A DNA stretch of 64,000 nucleotides from Mycolicibacterium sp. CBMA 226 (lineage in GTDB: Bacteria > Actinomycetota > Actinomycetes > Mycobacteriales > Mycobacteriaceae), in the NCBI RefSeq assembly GCF_009729075.1, contig NZ_VTGY01000020.1, positions 186,001-250,000 of the forward strand, in the 5' to 3' direction. The position numbers and the translations under genes were made by a program. The notes under the pieces were generated by a model that was not told the DNA's origin, did not search any database, and worked only from the letters and a program-made list of their open reading frames with translations. Below, one piece after another: positions 1-7,514 of this stretch. The number at the start of each line of letters is the position of its first letter. The stretch's first letter is position 1.

Positions 1-927
1 GAACTCGCCAGTACCGTGGTGCATCTGCCCAGTGCTCGCAAAGCTGAAGTGACCGCCCTGCTTCAATTCGCCGGGGGGTTGCGCGTGGCCAACGGGCGCG
101 TGGTGATCGACGCGGACGTCGACCGGGAGTCCGTCGCCAGCCGGGTTTGCAAGGACCTCAAGGACTTGTGCGGGTACGCGGCAGAAGTCCGGGTACTGCC
201 GAGCGTGGGTTCGCGTCGTCGTTACCTGGTCCACGTGGCCCACCAGGCGGAAGACGTGGCCCGGTGGACGGGACTGATCGATCGCTGGGGACGGCCGGTC
301 CGCGGTATGCCCGCACAGATCGTCGGCGGTAGTCGCGCTGAAGCCGAGGCGGTTTGGCGTGGAGCGTTTCTCGCTCGGGGGTCGTTGGCCTTGGCTGGTC
401 GCGCCCGGGGGCTCGAGGTGGAATGCCCGGGAATGGAAGCCGCCCTGGCACTTACAGGCGCTGCCCGACGGCTCGGCGTGCACGTGAAAGCGCGTCAGCT
501 GCGCGGAGCCGACCGGGTCACGGTGCGCGACGCTGACACCATCTCGTCGTTGCTGAATCTCATTGGGGCCCAACAGACTCAGGCAGTCTGGCAATTTCAC
601 CGCGATCGTGCGACTACCGCGACCGCGGGTGCGGCCCTCGCGGACTCCAACCAACGTCGCGCGGAGCAGTCGGCGATGACGACGGCGATCCGGGCACAAC
701 GTGCGCTGGAGATCCTCGGAGACAAGGCTCCCGGTCATTTCGTCGAGATCGCGCGTCTGCGGATTCAGCATCCAGACCTGTCACTGGAGGATCTGGGCCG
801 CCTCGCTGAGCCTCCGTTGACGAAGCACGCGGCCGCGGGTCGTCTCCGGCGGGTATTGGGCATGGCTGACCGCGAAGCGCAGCGCGCCGGAATTGCCGAC
901 ACCACCGTCGTTGCCGCGGCGGGATGA
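1..927 (+). CDS. WhiA-like sporulation/division regulator paralogue, 5' end outside window
   Basis: The open frame runs into the left edge: the residues before the first possible start (ELASTV) align with the WhiA N-terminus, so the true start lies upstream and about 308 residues are present. WhiA proteins have an N-terminal LAGLIDADG-like fold and a C-terminal helix-turn-helix, and control late cell-division genes. Here the core motifs FAGGL, GRPVRG, PAQ-VGG, AWRGAFL-GSL, GAARRLGV, RGADRV-VRD and the HTH part SLE-LGRLA-PP-TK are conserved. The match to M. tuberculosis WhiA as I remember it is only about half identical. The next gene is an opposite-strand Asp23-like gene rather than gap, so this is probably a second, divergent WhiA and not the housekeeping copy. 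Confidence 0.85.
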   Translation, partial: ELASTVVHLPSARKAEVTALLQFAGGLRVANGRVVIDADVDRESVASRVCKDLKDLCGYAAEVRVLPSVGSRRRYLVHVAHQAEDVARWTGLIDRWGRPVRGMPAQIVGGSRAEAEAVWRGAFLARGSLALAGRARGLEVECPGMEAALALTGAARRLGVHVKARQLRGADRVTVRDADTISSLLNLIGAQQTQAVWQFHRDRATTATAGAALADSNQRRAEQSAMTTAIRAQRALEILGDKAPGHFVEIARLRIQHPDLSLEDLGRLAEPPLTKHAAAGRLRRVLGMADREAQRAGIADTTVVAAAG

Positions 928-944
928 CCTGAGCGGACCTGCCG

Positions 945-1403
945 TCACCCCAGCGGATCGCCCTCTACGACATCGGTGATGGTGACATCGATCGGTCCGG
1001 CAGGGCTGCTGCCATTGTGGTCGAGGTCATCAAGGATGGTCTGGACCGTGTCCAGGACCAGCCGACGCACGTCGTCGCCGAGGTCGCGTAGCTGAGTTCC
1101 GTAGCTTCCCGTGATGTCGATGTCGATGGCACGCAGAACGGCGCCGTCCAGCGTGAAAGCAATCCGGGTCGGCTGGCAGACGAATGTGCGTCGGAGCTCC
1201 CGAGCCAGCAGGCTGCGCAGCGCGTGATCGCTGATGTATACAACTCCGTCACCGGAATCGCGCGAGGCGCGAATGGGCCAACCGACCCGGCTCGCTGCAT
1301 GTACCGCCGCGCGCACTCGGTCGCTGATGGCGTCCCAGCCGGGTTCGGGCACAGTTCTCAGGTATGAAGCTGCGCTGTGCAGGAAGGGATCAGGCTCTGT
1401 CAC
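945..1403 (-). CDS. Asp23/Gls24-like protein partnered with ECF sigma factor
   Basis: Small acidic protein of 152 residues without membrane segments or signal peptide. The middle and C-terminal parts (IDIDITGSYG-QLRDLGDDVRRLVLDTVQTILD, then a closing VTITDVV) resemble the Asp23/Gls24 alkaline-shock fold found in the cluster across the divergent promoter. The GTG start at 1403 is chosen because GAGGAGG lies five bases upstream and it gives a four-base GTGA overlap with the stop of the sigma gene; a GTG six bases further out would sit on the Shine-Dalgarno. Translational coupling suggests joint function, perhaps modulation of the sigma factor, but that is inference. Confidence 0.65.
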   Translation of the reverse strand: MTEPDPFLHSAASYLRTVPEPGWDAISDRVRAAVHAASRVGWPIRASRDSGDGVVYISDHALRSLLARELRRTFVCQPTRIAFTLDGAVLRAIDIDITGSYGTQLRDLGDDVRRLVLDTVQTILDDLDHNGSSPAGPIDVTITDVVEGDPLG

Positions 1404-1975
1404 TGCCACCTCCTCAACAGAACTCGCAAAGTCTTCACAGCCCGAAGGTGGTGACCGCGCACCGCGTCAGGACTGAGGTGTAGCACCTCGCCGATCTCAG
1501 GGAATGTCATTTGCTCGACCTCCCGCATCATCCAGACCGCACGCTGGCGCACCGGCAGTTCGCCGAGCGCAATCTCGAGGGCATCCAGGAAGGCGGCATT
1601 GGACGCGGCGGTGAACGGGTCCGCGGAAGTGTCGGGTCCCGCCAGTGGTTCCAATACCCAATCTTCAACCGGTCGTGCGCGTTTGAGCCGGTGCGTGTCG
1701 GCGATCTTTCGGTAGCAGATCGCGAACAGCCACGTCCGCAGTGATGAGCTTCCGCGGAAGGAGCCGATCTGCTGCCACGCGGCGACGAAGGTGTCCTGCA
1801 CGACATCGGGGACATCGGCCTCGTAGGCGAGCATTCGCCGTGCGTAGCGGTAGAGGACCGGGCCGTAGCGGTTGACGATGATGTCGAACGCTTCGCGATC
1901 ACCGACGACCGCCGAGGCCCGTAAGGCCTCGTCGTCAGCGTCGCGTAGGTCGCCACCGGTTGGCGCTGTCACCAC
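1400..1975 (-). CDS. ECF-family RNA polymerase sigma factor
   Basis: A 191-residue sigma-70 family protein of extracytoplasmic-function type. Region 2 spans about residues 25-100 (YGPVLYRYARRML, then DVVQDTFVAAWQQIGSFRG and LRTWLFAICYRKIADTHR). Region 4 spans about 130-188 (LPVRQRAVWMMREVEQMTFPEIGEVL, ending in an HTH). No anti-sigma gene with transmembrane or zinc-binding features follows; the coupled downstream gene is Asp23-like instead. It is divergent from the Asp23 cluster, and a GGAAC-type element sits in the shared upstream region, so autoregulation and control of the cluster are likely. Confidence 0.9.
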   Translation of the reverse strand: MVTAPTGGDLRDADDEALRASAVVGDREAFDIIVNRYGPVLYRYARRMLAYEADVPDVVQDTFVAAWQQIGSFRGSSSLRTWLFAICYRKIADTHRLKRARPVEDWVLEPLAGPDTSADPFTAASNAAFLDALEIALGELPVRQRAVWMMREVEQMTFPEIGEVLHLSPDAVRGHHLRAVKTLRVLLRRWQ

Positions 1976-2102
1976 ACTCCGCTCTCAGCTACGCCTCCAC
2001 TGCCCTGAAATATAGGCCTTCGTACCAGAATTCAATGCCCCGTGGGCTGTCTGAGACAAGTTCAGCTGAGTAGATTTGCGATGTGTCCTGAATCACTCAA
2101 AT

Positions 2103-2130
2103 GGAACGTTCGGTTCGAGTACTGAGTAAC
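2103..2130 (+). promoter_or_regulatory. Possible ECF-type promoter for the Asp23 cluster
   Basis: GGAAC at 2103-2107 followed, after 18 bases, by GTAAC at 2126-2130 resembles the GGAAC -35 element of mycobacterial ECF sigma promoters with a less typical -10. The octamer GTAACGAC occurs here and again at 2141-2148. The element lies 37 bases before the first Asp23 gene and opposite the ECF sigma gene. Visual match only. Confidence 0.35.
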
Positions 2131-2166
2131 GACTACCCATGTAACGACGTCGAAAGGGGAGCGGTG

Positions 2167-2631
2167 ATGACCAGCGCACAGGCCGATTCGGAGCCGTCCG
2201 GCAAAGAAGTCAGCCCTTACCAGGGGTCACCGTTGGTGAGCTCGCAGGGCAAGACGACCATCGCAGGCGCGGTGGTCTCCAAGATCGCCGGGATCGCGGC
2301 CCGCGAAGTCAGTGGCGTGTACGACCTGGGTGGCGGGGCGTCGCGGGTGGTCGGCGCGATCCGCGAGCGCATCCCTGGCGCCAGCGTCAACCAGAGCCAG
2401 GGCGTATCGGTCGAGATCGGGGAGAAGCAGGCAGCGGTCGACATCGACATCGTGGCCGAGTACGGCGTGGCGATCGCGGACCTGGCCGCAGGCATCCGCC
2501 GAAATGTCATCGCCGCGGTCGAACGCATGACGGGCCTCGAGGTCACTGAAGTCAACATCACCGTCCACGACGTGCACCTGGACACTGATAGCGGTGACGA
2601 CGCCGACGCCGCGCCCGCCCGTGTCCAGTGA
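2167..2631 (+). CDS. Asp23/Gls24 family envelope stress response protein
   Basis: A 154-residue protein with the classical Asp23 pattern: KTTIAGAVVSKIAGIAAREVSGVYDLGGG in the first half, then GVSVEIGEKQAAVDIDIVAEYGVAIADLAAGIRRNV and the C-terminal EVTEVNITVHDVH. I place the start at ATG 2167 because AAAGGGGAG precedes it closely; a GTG immediately before is equally possible, and an in-frame ATG 66 bases upstream has no ribosome site. It is the first gene of a tight co-directional cluster. In Firmicutes Asp23 is a membrane-tethered cell-envelope stress protein anchored by AmaP; the same pairing of soluble and anchor proteins recurs in this cluster. Confidence 0.85.
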   Translation: MTSAQADSEPSGKEVSPYQGSPLVSSQGKTTIAGAVVSKIAGIAAREVSGVYDLGGGASRVVGAIRERIPGASVNQSQGVSVEIGEKQAAVDIDIVAEYGVAIADLAAGIRRNVIAAVERMTGLEVTEVNITVHDVHLDTDSGDDADAAPARVQ

Positions 2632-2950
2632 TGCCCCGGCCGGGGATGGAATTCTCGAGGACACCGCCGAACGCATCGCTGCTGCGGTGACCGCCGTGGA
2701 GGGCGTAGCCGGTTTGCACGCCGGCATGTTCGGCGAGGTGGCGACCTACCTGCCGGGACGCCGGGTATCCGGCGTCCGGATTGGGCCGGACCGAGTCGAC
2801 GTACACGTGAGTCTCGTCCTCGGCGTGCCGGTGCGGCCCACCGCAGCCGCAATCCAGCGGGCCGTCGCCGAACTCGTTGAACTGCCAGTCGACGTCACGA
2901 TCGAAGACCTCGTGCCCGTGACCCCAACGCCTGGACGAGGGCTCCTGTAG
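2594..2950 (+). CDS. Asp23/Gls24-like protein, second copy in cluster
   Basis: This 118-residue protein begins with GTG inside the end of the preceding gene (38-base overlap). It keeps the Asp23 signature: ERIAAAVTAVEGVAGLHAG, a central GVRIGPDRVDVHVSLVLGVPVRPTAAAIQRAVAE and a C-terminal PVDVTIEDLVPV. It is shorter than the first copy and lacks the N-terminal tail. Overlap implies co-translation. It may form mixed oligomers with the other Asp23 proteins; that is inference. Confidence 0.75.
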   Translation: MTTPTPRPPVSSDAPAGDGILEDTAERIAAAVTAVEGVAGLHAGMFGEVATYLPGRRVSGVRIGPDRVDVHVSLVLGVPVRPTAAAIQRAVAELVELPVDVTIEDLVPVTPTPGRGLL

Positions 2951-3059
2951 ACCGCCGTGGTGTGGCGGCGCGACGAGGGGCGCGCCGCCCCACCACAGGC
3001 CACGAACTCCCAAGTGCCAGTACAACTTCACAACTTCGTAACGCGGAAGGTTCCCCATC

Positions 3060-3239
3060 ATGACCTCATCGACGCTGGGTCTGGTTGCCGGTCTGCTACT
3101 CGGCATTGCTGCGGCCGCCGGGGGGCTTGGCGGTTTCCTCATCGCGTTGCTGCTCGGCGCGGCGGGCTACCTGATCGGCGCCCACCGCGACGGCGAACTC
3201 GACCTGGCCTCGTTGTTGCGGGGTCGCGACCGTGACTGA
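3060..3239 (+). CDS. Small DUF2273-like membrane protein of the Asp23 cluster
   Basis: A 59-residue ORF starting at ATG 3060, with GGAAGG nine bases upstream and the stop overlapping the next GTG start by eight bases. Two closely spaced hydrophobic glycine/alanine-rich segments (about residues 6-27 and 25-41) are followed by a short charged tail ending RDRD. Size, position and topology match the small DUF2273-type membrane proteins that accompany Asp23 genes in Gram-positive bacteria. The similarity is by architecture, so family membership needs a profile search. Confidence 0.65.
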   Translation: MTSSTLGLVAGLLLGIAAAAGGLGGFLIALLLGAAGYLIGAHRDGELDLASLLRGRDRD

Positions 3240-3630
3240 ATCAGATACTGCCGAACCCGTTGCCGCAGAAAGCGATTCCGAGGACGACGGGGCGACGCGC
3301 GGCACCCTGACCGTGCGAGAGAAGGTCGCACAACGGCTGGCCGTCCGTGCCGCCCTCGATACGCCCGACGTGCTGCCCTTCTCGGAAGGACGTGCCAAGA
3401 TTCCGGGACGATCGCTGCCGCAAGCGCAGCTGACTGTCACCGGCGACCGCGTCACGGCCCATCTCAAGGTGACGGTCGCATGGCCGGCGTCGGCGGTGGA
3501 CGTCGCGCGTGCGGTGCAGCGAAATGTTGCTCGAACCTTGTCGGACATGGGCGGATTGCAAGTTGATCGCGTCGACGTCACCGTCGAGCAATTCAGCACC
3601 GTCACCAAAGACACGAAAAGGACCCGATGA
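3232..3630 (+). CDS. Asp23/Gls24-like protein, third copy in cluster
   Basis: A 132-residue protein starting at a GTG that overlaps the small membrane protein gene. An acidic N-terminal 22 residues precede an Asp23-type core: LTVREKVAQRLAVRAALDTPDV, then QLTVTGDRVTAHLKVTVAWPASAVDVARAVQRNVARTL and the closing VDRVDVTVEQF. No membrane segment. Its stop overlaps the next ATG by four bases (ATGA), so it is co-translated with the membrane proteins that follow and is probably held at the membrane by them. Confidence 0.75.
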   Translation: MTESDTAEPVAAESDSEDDGATRGTLTVREKVAQRLAVRAALDTPDVLPFSEGRAKIPGRSLPQAQLTVTGDRVTAHLKVTVAWPASAVDVARAVQRNVARTLSDMGGLQVDRVDVTVEQFSTVTKDTKRTR

Positions 3631-4190
3631 TGACCGCCGACAACGTCGCACTCCCGGCCCCCGGCCGGTCTCCGGCCGCTGTCGCCACCGCCCGATACGT
3701 CGCGGTGGCATTGGCCCTGATCGTCATGTGCGGCGGGATCGTGTCGCTGCGTGAAGCCGGCGTCAAGCTGGGCTGGTTCACCGGGACACCGTGGATCGGG
3801 ACGGCTGTCACCGCACTCAACGGACTGCGCAGTCATTGGTGGATGATGCCGGCCGGTGTCTGTGCACTACTCGTCGGCGCCTGGCTGGTATTCGTCGCTC
3901 TACGGCCCCGGCGTAAGACGGTGGTCGCCGTCGATGCCGCCGGATCGGTGTGGATGCGCCCGCGCGACGTAGCCCGACTGGCATCGCACGCGGCATCGTG
4001 CGTACCCGGCGTCGAGGTCCTGAATTCGGCGGCGACGCGCCGCAAGGTCACGATGTACGTCGGACTCAGCGGTATCGAGTCCGATATCTCGACCAAGGGA
4101 GCCATCGCCGCGGCTGTCGGCAGTGCCACCGAAGTCCTCTCTCCCACACCGCGAATCGTCGTGCGCATCAGCACGAGTGGGTCCGCATGA
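3627..4190 (+). CDS. DUF6286-like membrane protein of the Asp23 cluster
   Basis: A 187-residue protein with two transmembrane helices, about residues 20-42 and 70-93, separated by an extracytoplasmic loop rich in W, G and T. A cytoplasmic domain after RPRRK contains an Asp23-like alpha/beta segment (VWMRPRDVARLASHAASCVPGVEVLNSAATRRKVTMYVGL). Actinobacterial Asp23 clusters carry such two-helix DUF6286 proteins. It overlaps both neighbours by four bases. Probable role: membrane scaffold for the soluble Asp23 proteins. Confidence 0.7.
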   Translation: MMTADNVALPAPGRSPAAVATARYVAVALALIVMCGGIVSLREAGVKLGWFTGTPWIGTAVTALNGLRSHWWMMPAGVCALLVGAWLVFVALRPRRKTVVAVDAAGSVWMRPRDVARLASHAASCVPGVEVLNSAATRRKVTMYVGLSGIESDISTKGAIAAAVGSATEVLSPTPRIVVRISTSGSA

Positions 4191-4753
4191 GCCTGTTCCC
4201 GATCGATCTGGTGGGCCGCGCCGCGACATTTGTCGCGGGAGTCGTGCTGGTTTGTCTTGGTGCCGCGGCGGCGCTGTGGCCGAGCCACCTGGTGCGTGTT
4301 GCTCCTGAGCACATCAGCACTCAACCAGTCGTGCACGCGACGACCTCCACGTGGTGGCCGTGGGAACTGGCCGGCGCGGGAACCCTGCTCGTCGTGATCG
4401 GGCTGGTCTGGCTCATTGCACACGTTCCGGTCCGGCAGGCACAGGTGCTGCGGGTTCCCGGCACCACCGATTCGGGGTTCATCACGGTGAACCTCGATGC
4501 CGTTGCCTCCGCTGCTGCAGCAGCCTTGGAGCGGGAATCTAATGTGCAGTCCGCCAAGGGGAAAGCGCTCGCCGACCGTGGTAGGTCGCTAGTCGAACTG
4601 ACCGTAACCGCGGCGCACCCGACCGGTCTGGCTGACGTCATCTCGGCGATCGACAACACGCTTGCCGACGTCGCCCGGGTCACCGCAGGCGCCGGCGACA
4701 AGGTGGCGGCCCGCGCCGTCGTACAGATCGCCAAATCCAAACGTTCGCGCTGA
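4187..4753 (+). CDS. AmaP-like alkaline-shock membrane anchor protein
   Basis: A 188-residue protein starting at the ATG of an ATGA overlap. Two transmembrane segments (about residues 10-32 and 62-84) form a hairpin with a short external loop, followed by a soluble domain (about 95-180) with an Asp23-type fold pattern: FITVNLDAVASAAAAALERES, then SLVELTVTAAHPTGLADVISAIDNTL. This hairpin-plus-domain layout is that of AmaP, which tethers Asp23 in staphylococci. It is the last gene of the tight cluster. A longer in-frame ORF begins inside the preceding gene but has no start signal. Confidence 0.7.
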   Translation: MSLFPIDLVGRAATFVAGVVLVCLGAAAALWPSHLVRVAPEHISTQPVVHATTSTWWPWELAGAGTLLVVIGLVWLIAHVPVRQAQVLRVPGTTDSGFITVNLDAVASAAAAALERESNVQSAKGKALADRGRSLVELTVTAAHPTGLADVISAIDNTLADVARVTAGAGDKVAARAVVQIAKSKRSR

Positions 4754-4987
4754 TGCTGTCGGTGAGGCCGGCGTGTTGTCCACGTCAGGGAGTCTGGATC
4801 GCCTCGGCGTAGTTCTGCCACTGGAAGCCGGTGCGCACGCGGGGTTGCCAACGCCATTGGACGCGTTCCTATTCCAGTACTTCGACGTCGGGTCGCCCAC
4901 CCGACAGCGACGTTTGGAAGAACGGCACACAGGGAATAGCCGAGTTAGCTGATGCCGTCGGCGCGTCACTGGGTGTGAGGAAACGAA

Positions 4988-5218
4988 ATGGTCCACGAAC
5001 TGGTATTCGCGATGCAGAGTCAGCCCGAGGCAGCCGGATTCATTTTGCGGGGGATCAAGGGAATCTTCGTTGCGATCGGCAGCATCATCGCCGCCATCAT
5101 CTGTGCGGTGATCGCCGGCACGAAGGGCCGCAGCCCGTTGGGCTGGGGGATTCTCGGGTTGTTCTTCTCGATTCTGACGCTGATCGTCGTGATCGTGATC
5201 CCGTCCAAGAAGTCCTGA
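4988..5218 (+). CDS. Small membrane protein of unknown function
   Basis: A 76-residue protein with a short N-terminal tail and two hydrophobic helices (about residues 21-43 and 51-71) separated by a basic GTKGRSPLGWG turn. The ending is PSKKS. TGTGAGGAAACGA supplies the ribosome site just before the ATG. A GTTT-N16-GGGAAT pair at 4912-4937 resembles a SigF-type promoter with one weak position. I do not recognise the family. It follows the Asp23 cluster by 234 bases and may belong to the same stress response. Confidence 0.6.
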   Translation: MVHELVFAMQSQPEAAGFILRGIKGIFVAIGSIIAAIICAVIAGTKGRSPLGWGILGLFFSILTLIVVIVIPSKKS

Positions 5219-5271
5219 GCCAAAGACATTTGGCGTCACACAACACTAAGTGCCACGGCAAAGGAGTAACC

Positions 5272-5616
5272 ATGTCCATTCGACGAATGATCCTGCTCGG
5301 CGGTGCCATCCTGCTGCTGGTCGGCGTCATCGGCCTACTGGTGCCGGTGTCGGCTTCCACCAATGAGGGCAAGAACATCGGCTGCGGAAGCGCGCTGTTC
5401 CAGAACCTGGACGAAGCCCGCTCGGCAAACGCATCAAGCGTCGCGGGCGTTCCTATCCTCAATCAGATTGTCCCGCATACCGACTACGTCGCGCTGTGCG
5501 AATCGGCGCTGTCCGGCCGGCGGACGTGGTCGATCCCCGTCGCCATCGTGGGAGTGCTCGTCGCGGCATCCGCTGCACTGGTTCGAGGGCGAACCGCTAC
5601 CGGCACGCCTCAGTAA
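5272..5616 (+). CDS. Small two-helix exported or membrane protein
   Basis: A 114-residue protein with AAGGAG six bases before its ATG. It has an N-terminal transmembrane segment (about 6-28), an external domain with two cysteines (GCGSALF and ALCESAL) that could form a disulfide, and a second helix near the C-terminus (about 83-103). This N-in/C-in layout with a small cysteine-containing external loop is common in uncharacterised mycobacterial proteins. No recognised enzyme motif. It lies 53 bases after the preceding small membrane protein, so the two may be co-transcribed. Confidence 0.65.
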   Translation: MSIRRMILLGGAILLLVGVIGLLVPVSASTNEGKNIGCGSALFQNLDEARSANASSVAGVPILNQIVPHTDYVALCESALSGRRTWSIPVAIVGVLVAASAALVRGRTATGTPQ

Positions 5617-5631
5617 CGAGGTACACGCAGT

Positions 5632-5672
5632 GGCACCGATCGGAGGCTATGTATGCCTCACCGATCGGTGCC
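5632..5672. terminator. Bidirectional hairpin terminator between convergent genes
   Basis: GGCACCGATCGG at 5632-5643 pairs with CCGATCGGTGCC at 5661-5672, extended inward by AGGC/GCCT around a seven-base loop, with a two-base bulge. There is no U-tract. It lies between convergent genes and covers the last codons of the MFS gene. Confidence 0.65.
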
Positions 5673-6836
5673 GCGGCCGGTCATCACGAGAACGTTGGCC
5701 AGGGCCGCAAGGCCGACGGTGACAGCGAGCAGCCCCACGTTCAGTGTCGACGCGGCAGAGATCGTGCCGACGAGGAGCGGCCCGCCGAAATCGCCCGACA
5801 GGCGGCTGAATTCGGCAAGGTTGACTGTCTGGACGAGTCGCTCCGGCGGGTTGCCACGGGCCAGGTAGGTGAATGCCAGCGGTGCGATCAGACCGGCACC
5901 GGCACCGAGAAGACCACTGGCAACCGTCAGACTCGCGATCCCCGATGTCATGGACGCCAGGGCGAAACCGCCGGCCACCAAAAGCAATCCGATGCCGATA
6001 CCGGTGTGGTCGGCCAGCCGCCCGGCGTCGCGAATACGCCGTACGGGAAGCTGAACAGACGCGGCGACCCCGGTCAGAGTGGATACCACCGCACCGGCGG
6101 CCAACGGTCCCAGGCCCCGCTGCGTCGCAAGTACCGGGAGGAACCCGAGGCCGATCGACACTGCCGCCGCACTGGCCGCCAGGGCCAGCGCAGGTCGAAG
6201 ACATTGTGCGCTCGACAGGCGCCGGACGAGATCCAACGTGGACTCACCAACCGTGTCGGCTGATTCCACCGGGGGCACTGTGACCGCTGCCCACACGGCT
6301 ACCGCGGCGGCGACCACGGCGAGCGTGGTGAAGAGCGCCTCGTGGCCGCCGGCCACCAGGAAGCCGCCGAACAGCGGGCCGACGATGTACCCGGCCGCCT
6401 TCCACAGGCGGTAGCCGCCGAATGACCGGCTGGACCCGGTGGCAGGCAATTGGATCAACATTGCTTCGGCGCTGAGTCCGACCGCAGCGGCAGCGGCACC
6501 TTGACCCAGGCGTGCCAGTCCTATGTCGAACGGACTTTCCGCAATGACGAATGCCGCTGATGTCAGCGCGGAGCCGGTCAATCCGGCCAGCAGCACGCCG
6601 CGGAAACCCAGGTGGTACGACAGGATTCGGAATGCGGGCTTGAGCAGCAGTTCTGCGCCACCGCAGATCGCCAGCAGCAATCCCAAGGTGAGAAGAGTCG
6701 CATGCGCGCCATGCAGGTATCCGGCCAGATTCGCGGCGACGCTGGTTGCGCTCAAGGCGATGACGAACCCGGCACCGTACAACGGCAGGAGTCGGGTGGC
6801 GGAGACACCATTCGAACCGTCGGATGGCGGGGTCAT
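5658..6836 (-). CDS. MFS transporter
   Basis: A 392-residue polytopic protein with about twelve hydrophobic helices and glycine/alanine-rich MFS-type helices in both halves. The loop after helix two reads LKPAFRILSYHLGFRGVLL, the position of the MFS A-motif. The ATG at 6836 is preferred over a GTG three codons upstream because GGGGTG sits at ribosome-site distance. The ChrB-N-like gene ends 39 bases upstream on the same strand, so the two probably form an operon. Substrate unknown; a chromate or other oxyanion role would be inference from the neighbour only. Confidence 0.85.
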   Translation of the reverse strand: MTPPSDGSNGVSATRLLPLYGAGFVIALSATSVAANLAGYLHGAHATLLTLGLLLAICGGAELLLKPAFRILSYHLGFRGVLLAGLTGSALTSAAFVIAESPFDIGLARLGQGAAAAAVGLSAEAMLIQLPATGSSRSFGGYRLWKAAGYIVGPLFGGFLVAGGHEALFTTLAVVAAAVAVWAAVTVPPVESADTVGESTLDLVRRLSSAQCLRPALALAASAAAVSIGLGFLPVLATQRGLGPLAAGAVVSTLTGVAASVQLPVRRIRDAGRLADHTGIGIGLLLVAGGFALASMTSGIASLTVASGLLGAGAGLIAPLAFTYLARGNPPERLVQTVNLAEFSRLSGDFGGPLLVGTISAASTLNVGLLAVTVGLAALANVLVMTGRGTDR

Positions 6837-6875
6837 CGCGAGCACCCCGTCGCGGTCGCGTTCCCGGCCGGGGAG

Positions 6876-7421
6876 CTAATTCTGCTGGGATGTCCGATAA
6901 ACGCGTTCGGCGTGGTCAGCCAATCGGCCCGCGCATCGGATGAGTCGTTGATGCGCCTCGGCGGCCGCGGGTGCGCCGAAGACGTCGCGGGCCCTGATTT
7001 CTCGGTACCACCGACGCAACCGCTCAAGTCGGGCTTCGTGCTCATCCAGCGAGGCGATCGTGAGTTCGCCGGCTGTGAGATCGTCGATCTCGGCGTCGAA
7101 CTCCGTGCAGCCGGCCAGGAATTCTGACCATTCGGCGGCCCGCTCAGCGGTGAACATATCCTGCAATCGCGCTGAATCCGGCCTGTCACGGCCGGCCGCG
7201 CTGAGCGTCAACACTTCGCCGCGGCCGCGGTGTGCCAATTCGACCACGCGTGCCACGCCGCGGGCGAAAGCCGGAACGTCCGGCATGGCCCAGACACCCT
7301 GCCCGATCTGCAAAGCACCGCCCCGGCGTAGCTCGCGCCAGGTCGCCACACGGTGCCGAGAGGGCACGGCGGGTATCCGCACCACCAGAATCAGCCACCG
7401 CACGAAGCGTCCCGCTTCCAA
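6876..7421 (-). CDS. ChrB N-terminal-domain-like protein
   Basis: About 181 residues from a TTG start; GTG 7403, six codons inside, has a better purine-rich upstream (GGAAGCGGGA) and may be the real start. The N-terminal block (LILVVRIPAVPSRHRVATWRELRRGGALQIGQGVWAMPD) is the hallmark of the ChrB N-terminal domain, a chromate-responsive regulator module. The C-terminal half is helical and charged. The ChrB C-terminal catalytic-like domain is absent. It sits upstream of an MFS gene where classical chr operons have the ChrA transporter, so it may regulate or assist a different efflux pump. Confidence 0.75.
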   Translation of the reverse strand: MEAGRFVRWLILVVRIPAVPSRHRVATWRELRRGGALQIGQGVWAMPDVPAFARGVARVVELAHRGRGEVLTLSAAGRDRPDSARLQDMFTAERAAEWSEFLAGCTEFDAEIDDLTAGELTIASLDEHEARLERLRRWYREIRARDVFGAPAAAEAHQRLIRCAGRLADHAERVYRTSQQN

Positions 7422-7514
7422 TCACAACGAAGAATGTAACGGATGTTTCTTTTGTGGGTGCCGCATGCGTCTACCTGCGCAGACGTGGAGACACGCTGGT
7501 TCATGGCTGACCGC

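Noticed and set aside
4831..5271. In-frame upstream extension of the 5272 small membrane protein
   Set aside because: Low-quality composition across the preceding gene, and AAGGAG directly precedes ATG 5272.
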